Assembly (NCBI GenBank): GCA_945872355.1
Contig: CAMBZU010000022.1
Location: forward strand, 1 to 43,504
Direction of reading: 5' to 3'
Origin: Chitinophaga pinensis
GTDB taxonomy: Bacteria; Bacteroidota; Bacteroidia; UBA4408
DNA length: 43,504 nucleotides
Below are positions 8,033-17,388 of this stretch, piece by piece; within the stretch, counting starts at the first letter, position 1, and every line of letters starts with the position of its first letter. The translations under genes and the position numbers were made by a program. The notes beneath the pieces were generated by a model. It saw only the letters and a program-made list of their open reading frames with translations. It had not been told where the DNA came from and searched no databases.

Positions 8033-8920
8033 TTAAAACAATTCTGCCATCATACAGCGCACGCTGCCGCCACCAATTTTTTCGATGCTTGGTATTGCTA
8101 TAGTTATAATTTGATGATGTTTTTTTAGGGCATTTAATTGTACCACATTAAGCGCATCAAATGCTGTAAATGACATTACCAGTGCATTGTTATTTTGGCT
8201 GTTTTTTAAACACAGCATGTTGCCTGCAAATTTTTCAAGTTGTTGTATACTAATTTCAATCACTTCTTTTTTGCTTTGCGCGAAGGATTGCAACAGTTTT
8301 TCTTGATCTGCTTTTGGAATAACATCTAAACAAATGATAAGGTTTTTAGGCGTTATAGCCATCACCACATTGGTATGATAAATGGGCTGCTGCGCTCTGT
8401 CCAAAGCATGAAAAGGAATTACTTTAAGTCCTGTTTTTTCTTCAAAAATAGTTAAGGCGGCTAGGCATGTTCTCGGTGATATTGTAGCATAGGCAATGTT
8501 AAAGTCATGATCAATGACCAAACTTCCCGTGCCTTCTAAATATAAATTTTGGGTTTCTAAATAACTTAAGTCAATTAACTTTTTTGAATTGTTACACACC
8601 TGCTCAATAATGTCGTTACGCCTTTCTATACGTCTGTTATGGTGCAACATGGGGTACAAAATACATGTGCCATTTGTATGCGTGCTGAACCAATTATTGG
8701 GAAAAATAGCATCAGGTTTTTTGGGTGAAAAGGTGTCATCAATAACCAACACATCAATACCATGTTGTTGTAATTTTTGCACCATATTATCAAATTCAAC
8801 CAAGGCATTTTGTGCTTCGCCATTTGTTTCATAATGCTGAAAGCTATTTGTTAGCGCTGTTTCGGCATTGTAACCAAATGCTGCCGGTTTTATCATTAAT
8901 ATTTTGTTGCTAGGCCACAT
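8033..8920 (-). CDS. ctlX: CtlX-type amidinotransferase-fold hydrolase
   Basis: A 295-residue member of the guanidine-modifying enzyme superfamily, related to dimethylargininase and arginine deiminase. Family features seen: ILMIKPAAFGYNAETALTNS at the start, DAIFPNNWFSTH (substrate-binding acid and N), YHTNVVM (catalytic His) and SVRCMMAE (catalytic Cys near the C-terminus). In the CtlX group the role assigned is use of citrulline; the exact substrate is uncertain. Its ATG overlaps the maf stop by one base (TAATG), so translation is probably coupled. Confidence 0.88.
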   Translation of the reverse strand: MWPSNKILMIKPAAFGYNAETALTNSFQHYETNGEAQNALVEFDNMVQKLQQHGIDVLVIDDTFSPKKPDAIFPNNWFSTHTNGTCILYPMLHHNRRIERRNDIIEQVCNNSKKLIDLSYLETQNLYLEGTGSLVIDHDFNIAYATISPRTCLAALTIFEEKTGLKVIPFHALDRAQQPIYHTNVVMAITPKNLIICLDVIPKADQEKLLQSFAQSKKEVIEISIQQLEKFAGNMLCLKNSQNNNALVMSFTAFDALNVVQLNALKKHHQIITIAIPSIEKIGGGSVRCMMAELF

Positions 8921-9498
8921 TAAAAATCTTTTAAGTGTTCGTATAATTCTTTTACGGGTAAACCCATCACATTAAAATAACTTCCTTCGAAACGTTCCAC
9001 TGCAATTAATCCAATCCAATCTTGCGCGCCATAAGCACCTGCTTTGTCGTATGGTTTATAATTGGTTACATAATATTCAATTTCCTCTTGTGTTAATGTT
9101 TTAAAATAAACGACTGTTTTTACAAAAAAGGACACTTGTTTTTTATGAGATGTGATACTTACGCCTGTATAAACTTCATGCTTATTTCCCGAGAGTTCAG
9201 TTAACATGCTGCAAGCTTCTTGAAAATCTTTTGGCTTATTAAGTGCTTTATTATTGAGCCAAACAATGGTATCTGCTGTAATTAATATTTGCTTAAGCCC
9301 TATTTGTTTTAATAAGTGGCCTGCTTTTAATTGCGATAAAAATAAAGGTATTTCTTGAGCTTTTAATTCATCTGAAAAATGTTCTTCAATATCGGCTGTT
9401 ACTGTATCAAATTGAAATCCTACTTCTTTTAACAAGGCCTGTCGGCGAGGTGAGGCAGATCCTAAAACTAAATTTGTAATGACAATATTTGGGAGCAT
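8920..9498 (-). CDS. maf: Maf-like nucleoside triphosphate pyrophosphatase
   Basis: A 192-residue house-cleaning pyrophosphatase, probably of the dTTP/UTP (YhdE) type. Motifs: LVLGSASPRRQALL at the N-terminus, ITADTIVW with the catalytic Asp, YDKAGAYGAQ and FEGSYFNVMGLPV. The frame is open further upstream to 9543, but those 15 codons overlap ubiA and precede the conserved start; ATG at 9498, one base after the ubiA stop, fits. It sits between ubiA and ctlX with almost no spacing. Confidence 0.92.
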   Translation of the reverse strand: MLPNIVITNLVLGSASPRRQALLKEVGFQFDTVTADIEEHFSDELKAQEIPLFLSQLKAGHLLKQIGLKQILITADTIVWLNNKALNKPKDFQEACSMLTELSGNKHEVYTGVSITSHKKQVSFFVKTVVYFKTLTQEEIEYYVTNYKPYDKAGAYGAQDWIGLIAVERFEGSYFNVMGLPVKELYEHLKDF

Positions 9499-9499
9499 A

Positions 9500-10459
9500 T
9501 TAATAAAGTAATAAGTAATAATATAAGGCACTATATACAACACCTAAAAGCATAATCACTTTTAAAGTACGGCTGGCTTTATGGTAATCACTGGGATTAT
9601 CGGCTTTTTTAATTTGATATAATAAGATGCTAAAACTTGTTTGAAAGCATATGCCAAAATATATAACCGAGGTTAAATCTAATGAAGCTAACTGTTTTAT
9701 TTGAACCAATAAGAGCAACAACATTTCAACCACCACCAAGGCATAAACAATTTTTTTTGTAGGGCTAATTCCTAAAACAATTGGAATGGTTTTGCACCCA
9801 AATTGTCTATCACCAAAATGATCTTCCATGTCTTTTACAATTTCTCTAATTAAACTTGTTAAGAATGCAAAGCCAGCATATGTAGTAACAAACAGTAAAA
9901 TATGATTGAAGTTTAAACCACTATAAAGCATTATTGTTTTATACTTAGAAACCAACACAGGCAACTCATACAACACAACAATCATAGGCACCATGGCTGT
10001 GAGGAAGGCAATAACAATATTGCCAATCAACAGTTGCTTTTTAAAATCTGTTGAGTAAAACCACAATAAGCCTGTGCTTAATAAATGTATAAATCCCAGT
10101 TTAATTAATCCTACACGGTAGCCTACATAAAAACCTAATGCAACGCCAATAATATTGATTACAGTATGCAGTAACATGGCTTGCCTTCTGCTGATTGATT
10201 TACCAACCACCACTTTGTTTGGTTTGTTAAAGGTATCTATTCTGGTATCAAAGTAATCGTTAATAATATAGCCTGCCGAGGCAATACATAAGGTAGAAAA
10301 ACTAAGTAAGAAAAAATTAAAGTTACTCAGCTGAAGTATGATGCCTAAATTCATAAACTTAAGCATTCCATTAATTAGAAGGTACCTAATACAGTATTGT
10401 GTAAAAGCAATAATCAGTATGTTTTTCCAACGTATTAACCTTAATATTCCAGCTATCAT
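9500..10459 (-). CDS. UbiA-family prenyltransferase (geranylgeranylglycerol-phosphate geranylgeranyltransferase-like)
   Basis: A 319-residue integral membrane protein with about eight to nine hydrophobic helices. Both aspartate-rich motifs of the UbiA family are visible: NDYFDTRIDTFNKPN in the first half and IREIVKDMEDHFGD in the second. These bind Mg-diphosphate of the prenyl donor. Bacteroidota proteins of this type next to maf are usually named geranylgeranylglycerol-phosphate geranylgeranyltransferase; the acceptor is not provable from sequence. It is first in the ubiA-maf-ctlX run. Confidence 0.85.
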   Translation of the reverse strand: MIAGILRLIRWKNILIIAFTQYCIRYLLINGMLKFMNLGIILQLSNFNFFLLSFSTLCIASAGYIINDYFDTRIDTFNKPNKVVVGKSISRRQAMLLHTVINIIGVALGFYVGYRVGLIKLGFIHLLSTGLLWFYSTDFKKQLLIGNIVIAFLTAMVPMIVVLYELPVLVSKYKTIMLYSGLNFNHILLFVTTYAGFAFLTSLIREIVKDMEDHFGDRQFGCKTIPIVLGISPTKKIVYALVVVEMLLLLLVQIKQLASLDLTSVIYFGICFQTSFSILLYQIKKADNPSDYHKASRTLKVIMLLGVVYSALYYYLLLY

Positions 10460-10874
10460 ATCGTTAATTTTATGAATTAAAAGTAGGATAAATATTTTTA
10501 GTAAGTTGTTAAATTAATGAAAGTTTTGCTGCTGCATAGCGATTGCCATTAAAAAGTATAAAACTTACCCAAGTGCATAAATGAATATAAAGCACATGGC
10601 AATTGTAATCGAAATCATTCAACCTTAGCGTTGCTATTTTGGAAAGCCAATTTCTTGTGATTACTTTTTGAACTATGCATAGTGTTTGAAGGCTTTTCAG
10701 CTTGCGGCATACAACAAATTTAGTTGATACAACTTTTATGCTGGCTGTTTTTTTTGATACTTTTTAAACATATTTTATTGCTTTACATAACGTTATTAAA
10801 TTGTTAACTATGGGTATTAAATTATCTTCAATTCATTTTGTATTTATCATTGTAGTTGTTAAACCAATAAGAAA
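10460..10874. other. Intergenic region between divergent ubiA and PycTM genes
   Basis: 415 bp without a convincing ORF. It must hold promoters for both divergent genes. A TATCATTG about 25 bases before the plus-strand ATG is a 7/8 match to TAnnTTTG but has no -33 partner. No RNA gene or repeat family of this window is recognised. Confidence 0.5.
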
Positions 10875-11456
10875 ATGCCCAGACATTCAAATTACGAAGT
10901 TGTTTCAAAAAATAAATTACAGGAATTCCACGACACGGGCATTAGTTCTTTTTTTCGTGTGATGTCTAATAACCTCAACCAACAAAATATGTTAGCAGAT
11001 AACAAGGCCAACATCATGATTTCCATTAACACTGTGGTTCTTTCATTGGTAATAGGTTCATCTGCCAGGAATATTGACTATTGGCAAAATTTGTTCGTTC
11101 CAATTTTAATGTTCGTAATGACTTCACTCTTAACTACTGTTTTTGCCGTTTTAGCCACGCGTCCTAATTTTATTAAGGGCAGTGTAACACAAGAAGATTT
11201 GGACAATAAAAAATCTACCCTCTTCTTTTTTGGAAATTTTACAAGTCTTTCAAAACTAGATTTTGAAGATGCTATGTTAACCATCCTAAAAGATGATGAA
11301 TACTTATATCGCAGTATTTTGGCAGATTTCTATGGACAAGGAAATGTGCTAAAAAGAAAATACCGTTTGCTTACCTATTCATATAACATCTTTTTAACGG
11401 GCTTGGTTTTATCTGTAATTGTTTTTGTGTTTTTTCAGTATTTTATTATAAGATAG
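10875..11456 (+). CDS. Orphan DUF5706 (PycTM-type) membrane effector protein
   Basis: A 193-residue protein with the features of the Pycsar effector membrane domain (DUF5706/PycTM). Seen: MLADNKANIMISINTVVLSL at about residues 39-58 leading into the first membrane helix, a second helix around 72-92 ending VLATRPN, a cytosolic helical part with TLFFFGNFTSL and DDEYLYRSILADFYGQG, then LKRKYRLL and a third helix at the C-terminus. In Pycsar phage defence such proteins damage the membrane when a uridylate or cytidylate cyclase signals. No cyclase and no HD domain are found here, so it is a stand-alone copy. Confidence 0.8.
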   Translation: MPRHSNYEVVSKNKLQEFHDTGISSFFRVMSNNLNQQNMLADNKANIMISINTVVLSLVIGSSARNIDYWQNLFVPILMFVMTSLLTTVFAVLATRPNFIKGSVTQEDLDNKKSTLFFFGNFTSLSKLDFEDAMLTILKDDEYLYRSILADFYGQGNVLKRKYRLLTYSYNIFLTGLVLSVIVFVFFQYFIIR

Positions 11457-11701
11457 CCAAGTAAGCAGTTATTGTTCCTTTATACTAAATCAAGGTTAAA
11501 TATTACAAAGCAGGTTGCCACTTTTTAGGTGTTAAATGATAAATAATACAGATTTTATTTAAGTTATTAGGTGTAGTTTTTTATTTAAAAGAACTTTAAA
11601 AAAGGCATTGTAACAAGTTTTAAAATCTTTGCCTATTGTTGATTAGCGCTTATTAACTGTTATTGATAGGAAACAGAAAACCTATAATATGACTGTAATT
11701 A

Positions 11702-12067
11702 TTAAATTATTTTAATGTTGTCCATATTATCATCGTTTGGTTTTATAATTAATCGCGTTACTAACATTTTTGAATCACATTTTGGGCAGTTTGCAGTTTG
11801 AATATCCCATAGCTCATTATTAGCTTCGTTACATAAGGAACAAATAGGTGTTATCGGATTAAAAAATAATAGAGTATCAACATTGTCTATTAACTCCTCA
11901 GTTTTTGTATCAATTAGAATTTTACAGTTATTACACGAAATAGTTTCAAAGGTCCCGTAAATATCAGTATGAGCAAATCCTACCACATCTGCCTTGTATG
12001 CGCAATTGCAACATTCAAAAGTCCTGTATTCGGGGTATTGTATTTTTTCTAGTTCAATTATCCTCAT
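11702..12067 (-). CDS. Small protein with two predicted zinc ribbons
   Basis: 121 residues; function not recognised. Four CxxC pairs are visible: C19-C22 (ECCNC), C45-C48 (CNNC), C76-C79 (CSLC) and C94-C97 (CPKC), enough for two zinc-ribbon knuckles. The start MRIIELEKIQYPEYRTF is the only sensible ATG. It stands alone, with about 245 and 305 bp of gene-free AT-rich DNA on its sides. Confidence 0.7.
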   Translation of the reverse strand: MRIIELEKIQYPEYRTFECCNCAYKADVVGFAHTDIYGTFETISCNNCKILIDTKTEELIDNVDTLLFFNPITPICSLCNEANNELWDIQTANCPKCDSKMLVTRLIIKPNDDNMDNIKII

Positions 12068-12372
12068 ATTAATTTTTATTTGTTTTTTGCATTAATCAAT
12101 TTTTAAAGTTAGGTGAAATATTTCAACAATATGAAATTTTAATGTGAAAAAAATCAGCAAATTTTAAAATGGTTTATCCTATATTAGATTCGCACTTTTT
12201 ATTATTAAAACTATGATTAGGAGCTATTTTAATTAATTTAATAGGTATAAGTATTATAGGCATAAAAACGCTAAAAGTGCATTTTGAAACATTAACTAAG
12301 CTATGTAGATTTACATAAATACGTTTCTTTTTTTTACGACATATTTTTTATTTATATGCTATGCAGCTTAGG
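12068..12372. other. Gene-free AT-rich spacer
   Basis: 305 bp between two minus-strand genes. No ORF, repeat family member, hairpin terminator or RNA gene could be recognised. Confidence 0.5.
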
Positions 12373-13371
12373 TTAATTGTTGTTCAGTAGCGTTTTAAAG
12401 TTAATCGCACTTGTTTCTTTCATCTCCAATGTCAATGTTTCATTTTCTTTAATTGTAATATCAGAACTATAAATAAATATTTTGTTATCTTTCAATGTAT
12501 AAGCTATTAGTCGAAGATTTGCGTCCTTCGGAATATTTTTAAAAATACTATTGTGCTCCTTGCCATTTTCATTGATATGATAGGTTTGCATGATGCTATT
12601 AATATCCTTAAAAATCAAAAAAATGTTGGCTGTGCTAATTTTAGTAGAAGGAGCGAAGTTTACATTCAGGTTAGTTTTGTTTTTAATTTCCAAAAACCTG
12701 TCGCAATTAATCCAACCAAGATTACTCAATTCAATTTCATCGTAAAGTTTTTCCACAAGATCAGCCTCTTCCTTTGTCAACTTTTTATGGTTTCCATTAC
12801 ACCAATAATTGTATTTTTCTTTGCTGCAAAAATAATATAGATTCTTATTTTTTTTATTTTTAAATATTTTAGGATCAGCCTCCCAATTTAATTGTCCTAA
12901 ACGGTCTCGTTTTCCATAGAACAATGTCATTTTATTTTTAACAAGTTTAGGGAATTCAACTTTTAAGGTTTTCTGTGGTTTTAATTTAACTTGTTGTCCT
13001 TGTGATTTTATATTTATAAAATATGCACCACCCGATACCAAAATTTTTCCATTTGAAACCGTTTGCGTATTGCTTAGAAACATTTGATGCTGGTTGCATA
13101 GTTCTTTAAGCTCAACTTCAATAATATTACTAATTTGCTTTCCATTTTCAGTCATCAAATCAACTGGATTTATAGTTATAACAGTTCCCTTTTTTCCAAT
13201 AACTTTCACCACACTGTCGGAGGTGAATTTATAAAATTGCGAAGGCGCGTCATATTTTGCGAGCAGGCCATTGAGTTGCTCAATTTCAGCTTTTATTTCA
13301 ATAGCTGTTTTTTGCTTACAACTAATAATTGCCAAAGTTGCAATGGTTAAAAGTGTAATAATTTTGTTCAT
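12373..13371 (-). CDS. Predicted lipoprotein of unknown function
   Basis: 332 residues. The N-terminus MNKIITLLTIATLAIISC is a lipoprotein signal peptide with lipobox AIISC (Cys18), so the protein should be anchored in a cell-envelope membrane. The stretch GKKGTVITINPVDLMTENGK followed by EVELKELCNQ is a pattern known from uncharacterised Bacteroidota lipoproteins. A Cys/Trp-rich part lies mid-protein. No enzymatic motif is seen. It is 75 bases downstream of the TPR/retropepsin gene on the same strand, possibly cotranscribed with it. Confidence 0.75.
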   Translation of the reverse strand: MNKIITLLTIATLAIISCKQKTAIEIKAEIEQLNGLLAKYDAPSQFYKFTSDSVVKVIGKKGTVITINPVDLMTENGKQISNIIEVELKELCNQHQMFLSNTQTVSNGKILVSGGAYFINIKSQGQQVKLKPQKTLKVEFPKLVKNKMTLFYGKRDRLGQLNWEADPKIFKNKKNKNLYYFCSKEKYNYWCNGNHKKLTKEEADLVEKLYDEIELSNLGWINCDRFLEIKNKTNLNVNFAPSTKISTANIFLIFKDINSIMQTYHINENGKEHNSIFKNIPKDANLRLIAYTLKDNKIFIYSSDITIKENETLTLEMKETSAINFKTLLNNN

Positions 13372-13446
13372 TGCTGTGGTTGTTTATATTGAAATAGGTA
13401 TACACTTTTTATTTGTTGAAATTAAATAAAGTGCTATTGTCTTTTT

Positions 13447-15501
13447 TTAATTTGTACTTCTTGTTGTTATTTTAATTATTTTATTTTCATTGTCAATAGT
13501 TATTTTTCCATATTTACTCAATGCACTTTGCCCAAAAAGAAGCGGGGCATTTTTATTTTCGATTACTGTTGCCTTTACATTTTTTAAAATAAGGCCACCA
13601 AAATCCACTTTTCTAAAAATAACTGTTGTGCCAATTTCAATATCACCATTTGCGATAACATAACTTGAGGTACCTGTAATATCATTTTTACTTAAATAAT
13701 CATTCTTAAACATAAACTCAGCTTCTGTTTTGGAAATTGTTATGTCACTTGCTACAGTATCAAAAACTAAATTTAATTTTAGTTCATTTATTTTACAAGG
13801 AATTTCGTATGTGCCACCACCACTTAACTTCATTGGAATAGATACCGTTTGTTCTTCAGCTTCTGGCTCCTCTTTTTTTGCTACTAAATCTTTTTTTAGA
13901 GATTCTTCAAAAACATTTTTCCATTCGGTGACTAAATTGTTGAACTCGGGCAGCTTGCGAATATTATCTAAATCATCATCATCTGCAAGGTGAATAAAGT
14001 CTCTGTGCCCATTCTGAAATGCTAGTTTCAATTTATCTAAGGATTCTATTGGTTTATTCATTAATGAGTATAAGCAAGATGCATCATAATAATTACCTCC
14101 TGTTGGATATTGCTCAATTATTTTATTTATCCACTTTATTGATTCTTCTATTTGTCCTAAATGAAAAAGAGCATATTGACGACAATTACCAGCTTCATGA
14201 ACTATTGTGTCAAGTGAAAGTATTTTAGCGTAATCTTCTTTCGCCTTTACAGGATTGTTTAATTTCACTTCGAAAAACCGGCCCCTTTGTAAATAAGTGT
14301 ATGCATATTCTTTGTTTATTGATATAGCTTCATTATAATCATTTAAACCCGCTTCATTGTTTTTTAAAAATTCCTCTTCAATCCAACCTCTCCGGTAATA
14401 AAACCATGCTTGTCTCGGTTCAACTGCAATAGCTCTTGAGAAGTCTTCTTTAGCTCCCTTATAATTACCCATTAAGCGTTTAACATCGCCCCGATTCCCA
14501 TAATAGTAAGCATCAGTGGAGTCAATAGAAATAGCTTCTGTATAATCAGCTATCGACTGCTCATACATTCCAGCATGTGAATAGCATTTGGCTCTATATG
14601 ACAATAGATTAGATTTATAACCTATTTCGGTTAACTCCATTAATTTGGTATAATCTGAAATTGCAGCTATGTAATTATATTTGCCTTCAAATAGTTGGGC
14701 TCTTACAAAATACCATAGATCTTTTTCAGGATGATTAGCGATTTGCGCATTAACTTTAGAAAAAGATAATGGGTAGTTCTTTTCTGAATATGTGATAAAT
14801 AAATTTCTTAAACCTTTATCATTTTCGGCTAAAACAAAGGCGTAGAATATATCATCGATTGCTTCATCATATTTATTTTGCTCATAATAAACCTGAGCTC
14901 TAAATTTAAAACCCTCAGTATACTCTGGCGAAAGAATAATTACCTTATTAAGTACTTTTTCTGCATCAGAATACCTTTTCTCTGTTTTGTAATTTCTTCC
15001 CAAGCCAGCATATGGTACAACTAATGATTCGTCTATTTTTAATGCTGATTTGTAATCTGCTTCTGCTTTTGAATATTGTTTCAAGTCAAAATAAATTTGT
15101 GCCCGGTCAATATAAATTTCAGGGTCGGAAGGTGAAATTTTAAGTGCTATTGAATAATCTTCAAAAGTCTTTTCGTAATTCTCAATTTTGTAATAAATGT
15201 CTCCTCGCAGCCTGTGGGCTCCAGCTAACACTTTTTTCTCTGACGAAGGAAAATATTTAATTGCACTATTTATATCTCTTAGAGCATAAGCATTCTGTTC
15301 TTGATAATTATAGATTATTGCTCTATAATACAAGGCTAAGGCAGCCTTGGGGTCATCATTGATTTCCCTACCAAAATAGTCCAGTGCCTTTTCTAAATCG
15401 TTTTCATTGTATGCCTTAACTCCCTGTTCGAAATTATAGCTTTGCGCATTACAAAATAATATTGTGAATAACGCTATTATAAGAAGCAGTCCTTTTTTCA
15501 T
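13447..15501 (-). CDS. Exported TPR protein with C-terminal retropepsin-like domain
   Basis: 684 residues: signal peptide (MKKGLLLIIALFTILFCNAQ), then about a dozen tetratricopeptide repeats to about residue 525 (for example DYSIALKISPSDPEIYIDRA and DYTEAISIDSTDAYYYGNRG), a short charged linker, and a C-terminal clan-AA aspartic-protease-like domain. In that domain the flap and hydrophobic elements are recognisable (VSIPMKLSGGGTYEIPCKIN, PLLFGQSALSKYGKITID). The active-site loop reads FDTVAS at 580-585, with Val where the family has Gly. By inference it is a periplasmic scaffold with a changed or inactive protease domain. Confidence 0.82.
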   Translation of the reverse strand: MKKGLLLIIALFTILFCNAQSYNFEQGVKAYNENDLEKALDYFGREINDDPKAALALYYRAIIYNYQEQNAYALRDINSAIKYFPSSEKKVLAGAHRLRGDIYYKIENYEKTFEDYSIALKISPSDPEIYIDRAQIYFDLKQYSKAEADYKSALKIDESLVVPYAGLGRNYKTEKRYSDAEKVLNKVIILSPEYTEGFKFRAQVYYEQNKYDEAIDDIFYAFVLAENDKGLRNLFITYSEKNYPLSFSKVNAQIANHPEKDLWYFVRAQLFEGKYNYIAAISDYTKLMELTEIGYKSNLLSYRAKCYSHAGMYEQSIADYTEAISIDSTDAYYYGNRGDVKRLMGNYKGAKEDFSRAIAVEPRQAWFYYRRGWIEEEFLKNNEAGLNDYNEAISINKEYAYTYLQRGRFFEVKLNNPVKAKEDYAKILSLDTIVHEAGNCRQYALFHLGQIEESIKWINKIIEQYPTGGNYYDASCLYSLMNKPIESLDKLKLAFQNGHRDFIHLADDDDLDNIRKLPEFNNLVTEWKNVFEESLKKDLVAKKEEPEAEEQTVSIPMKLSGGGTYEIPCKINELKLNLVFDTVASDITISKTEAEFMFKNDYLSKNDITGTSSYVIANGDIEIGTTVIFRKVDFGGLILKNVKATVIENKNAPLLFGQSALSKYGKITIDNENKIIKITTRSTN

Positions 15502-15732
15502 ATTTATTTTTTTTTATTTTTTATGATTACTTTCTTTTTTAATACTAACTCAATACCAATGGAATTGGAATTATGGTTTAGTTTTCACTCTGAATAGCTG
15601 CCAATTTTTTTCAGATTTTTCAGCTGGCAGGCTCATTAGCACTAATATTTATTGGAAGCACTCTAATTTAGGTGAACAAAAAGATGTACTTAGAGAACTT
15701 AGTTACAGCTGTCGCAATCATCCACCTAGCAC

Positions 15733-16542
15733 CTATTTTTCTTCTCCTTCTGCTAATGTTCCTTTCAATTTTTCCCAAGTTGCTGCTGTTAATACTCCTG
15801 TATATTTTGTTTCCTTGTCCTTGCTATAGGCAATAATATATTCAGCTCTTTCTTTGGAGTCGGGATGTGTGCTTATCCAAGTTAAGTATTTACTTGTTTC
15901 ATTTTCCTTGTTTGATAGTTTGAAAAGAAAATCAGCAAATGGCGCTGGATTTATTTTTGCTTTTACAAGATAATCAACTGCTTTTATGTCGGCTTCTTTT
16001 TCTAAACTTCTATCAAATGCTGATGATGAAAGCATTTTAGCTGTCTCTCTAATAATTTCAGAACCTCCGTTTACTGTTGTCATTGAAATCAACACCGAAA
16101 GGCCAATTTCTTTGACTAACTTTTTCATCACATGATTTAAATTAATATGCGCAATTTCATGACATATAACGCCACTTAATTCTTCCTGATTATCGGAGTT
16201 TATAATTAAACCACTATAAACGATTAAGTGTCCATTTGGCAATGCAAAAGCATTAATGTCGGCTTTGTTAAGGAGGTGAACTTTTATAAATGCTCTATCA
16301 ATATTATTTGCTGTGCAAATTTGAGTAACAATACTGTCAATAGCATTTACTACTAATGGATTTTTGTTTTCTTTTTCGCTTTGTTGAAACATTTCCCAAA
16401 AAAGGTCACCCAATTTTTCTTCGGTTTTATCTGTTACTTTCTGAACTTTAAAAACCTTAATCCAATCTATTTTTGTAAGCAGAAACCAAGTTCCAAAAAA
16501 TAATAATATTGAAATGGCTCCTTGAATAATTGTCTTTTTCAT
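15733..16542 (-). CDS. M48-family metallopeptidase, membrane-anchored
   Basis: 269 residues. One N-terminal membrane segment (TIIQGAISILLFFGTWFLL) and an M48 domain: NAFALPNGHLIVYSGLI, the zinc motif HEIAH at about 128-132 (GVICHEIAHINLNH), and the third-ligand helix SLEKEADIKAVDYL. STHPDSKERAEYI near the end is also typical. Families of this type degrade damaged membrane or periplasmic proteins. The open frame reaches 16590, but the ATG at 16542 overlaps the previous gene's stop as ATGA and is the likely start. It is last in a four-gene operon. Confidence 0.88.
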   Translation of the reverse strand: MKKTIIQGAISILLFFGTWFLLTKIDWIKVFKVQKVTDKTEEKLGDLFWEMFQQSEKENKNPLVVNAIDSIVTQICTANNIDRAFIKVHLLNKADINAFALPNGHLIVYSGLIINSDNQEELSGVICHEIAHINLNHVMKKLVKEIGLSVLISMTTVNGGSEIIRETAKMLSSSAFDRSLEKEADIKAVDYLVKAKINPAPFADFLFKLSNKENETSKYLTWISTHPDSKERAEYIIAYSKDKETKYTGVLTAATWEKLKGTLAEGEEK

Positions 16543-16976
16543 ATGCCCGATTTGCAAATTAGTGTTGTCAAGTTTCCATAAAACCACCATTCAACATGGA
16601 TGCCCTTTCTTGTTTTAATTGCAGTATAAATAGTAACAATAAATTCTGTAATGTTGAAAATTAGTGCTGCAATTATATAGGCAATATAATTACTTGAAAT
16701 GCTTTCATCTGTGAAAATTATCGAAATACTCCACCAAAAACCAAAGCTATTGATGAAAAGCATCGACAATTGTGACAACAAAGCTTGCGTGCAATGCCAA
16801 CGAACAAAATAAGTTCCTTTGCGATTGCCTAAATAAAATAGTAAAGTAGCAAACAGATTAATAATAGGCAATGGCAATCCAACTATTATTGCAATTAATG
16901 ACATCAAGTAACTATTCGAAGCTGTTTCTGCTTCGTGTTCACTTGGTTCATAATTAAATTGTTTTACATTGATCAT
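16539..16976 (-). CDS. DUF4870/Tic20-like small membrane protein
   Basis: 145 residues, starting at ATG 16976, which overlaps the upstream stop by 4 bases. About four hydrophobic segments; the stretch SYLMSLIAIIVGLPLPIINL followed by FYLGNRKGTYFVRWHCTQAL is characteristic of DUF4870-type proteins in Bacteroidota. Function unknown; a membrane role is likely. The longer frame to 17123 lies inside the upstream gene and is not believed. Its stop overlaps the M48 start by 4 bases. Confidence 0.78.
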   Translation of the reverse strand: MINVKQFNYEPSEHEAETASNSYLMSLIAIIVGLPLPIINLFATLLFYLGNRKGTYFVRWHCTQALLSQLSMLFINSFGFWWSISIIFTDESISSNYIAYIIAALIFNITEFIVTIYTAIKTRKGIHVEWWFYGNLTTLICKSGI

Positions 16977-17383
16977 AGTCCTTTTGTTATGTTCCAAATC
17001 CAATTGATAATCACAATTATTACCAATGGAATTGCAAGTTGTGGTCTTTTTAAATAAGTTTCTGTTTTTTGATAAAAGGCAAATAATGTATTTTTTTTTG
17101 CTGCAATGTCCACTATAATCCAAAGTGGGGCTAACAACATAATAAATGCAATTAAAAAACCCATAGGGTTTATACTAAAAGCTTCGGTTAAATTACCTTT
17201 TGTTAAAGTTAAAATTGAACGTGTTGCACCGCAAGAAGGGCAGGGTATATTTGTAAAATGTTTTACTAAACATACTTCTGTTGGTTTGTAAATTGCCTGT
17301 TCAGATGATACACAAAAATATAGCCAAGTATATCCTGCAAAACAGGCAATCAACAATATTGAATATAACTTATTCCTGCTCAA
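16973..17383 (-). CDS. DUF2752 membrane protein
   Basis: The DUF2752 signature is clear: HFTNIPCPSCGATRSILTLT followed by GNLTEAFSINPMGF, with membrane segments before and after. Function is unknown. The start is uncertain. The only ATG (17455) would overlap the TM2 gene by 67 bases and add a non-family N-terminus, so the TTG at 17383, 5 bases after the TM2 stop and just before the first membrane segment, is preferred (136 residues). The end overlaps the DUF4870-like start by 4 bases. Confidence 0.8.
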   Translation of the reverse strand: MSRNKLYSILLIACFAGYTWLYFCVSSEQAIYKPTEVCLVKHFTNIPCPSCGATRSILTLTKGNLTEAFSINPMGFLIAFIMLLAPLWIIVDIAAKKNTLFAFYQKTETYLKRPQLAIPLVIIVIINWIWNITKGL

Positions 17384-17388
17384 CGCTA

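Noticed and set aside
10546-10612. Possible palindromic element with CGATTGCCAT and ATGGCAATTGTAATCG arms
   Set aside because: The arms pair only after a 6-base gap, the loop is long, and no other copy is seen in the window.
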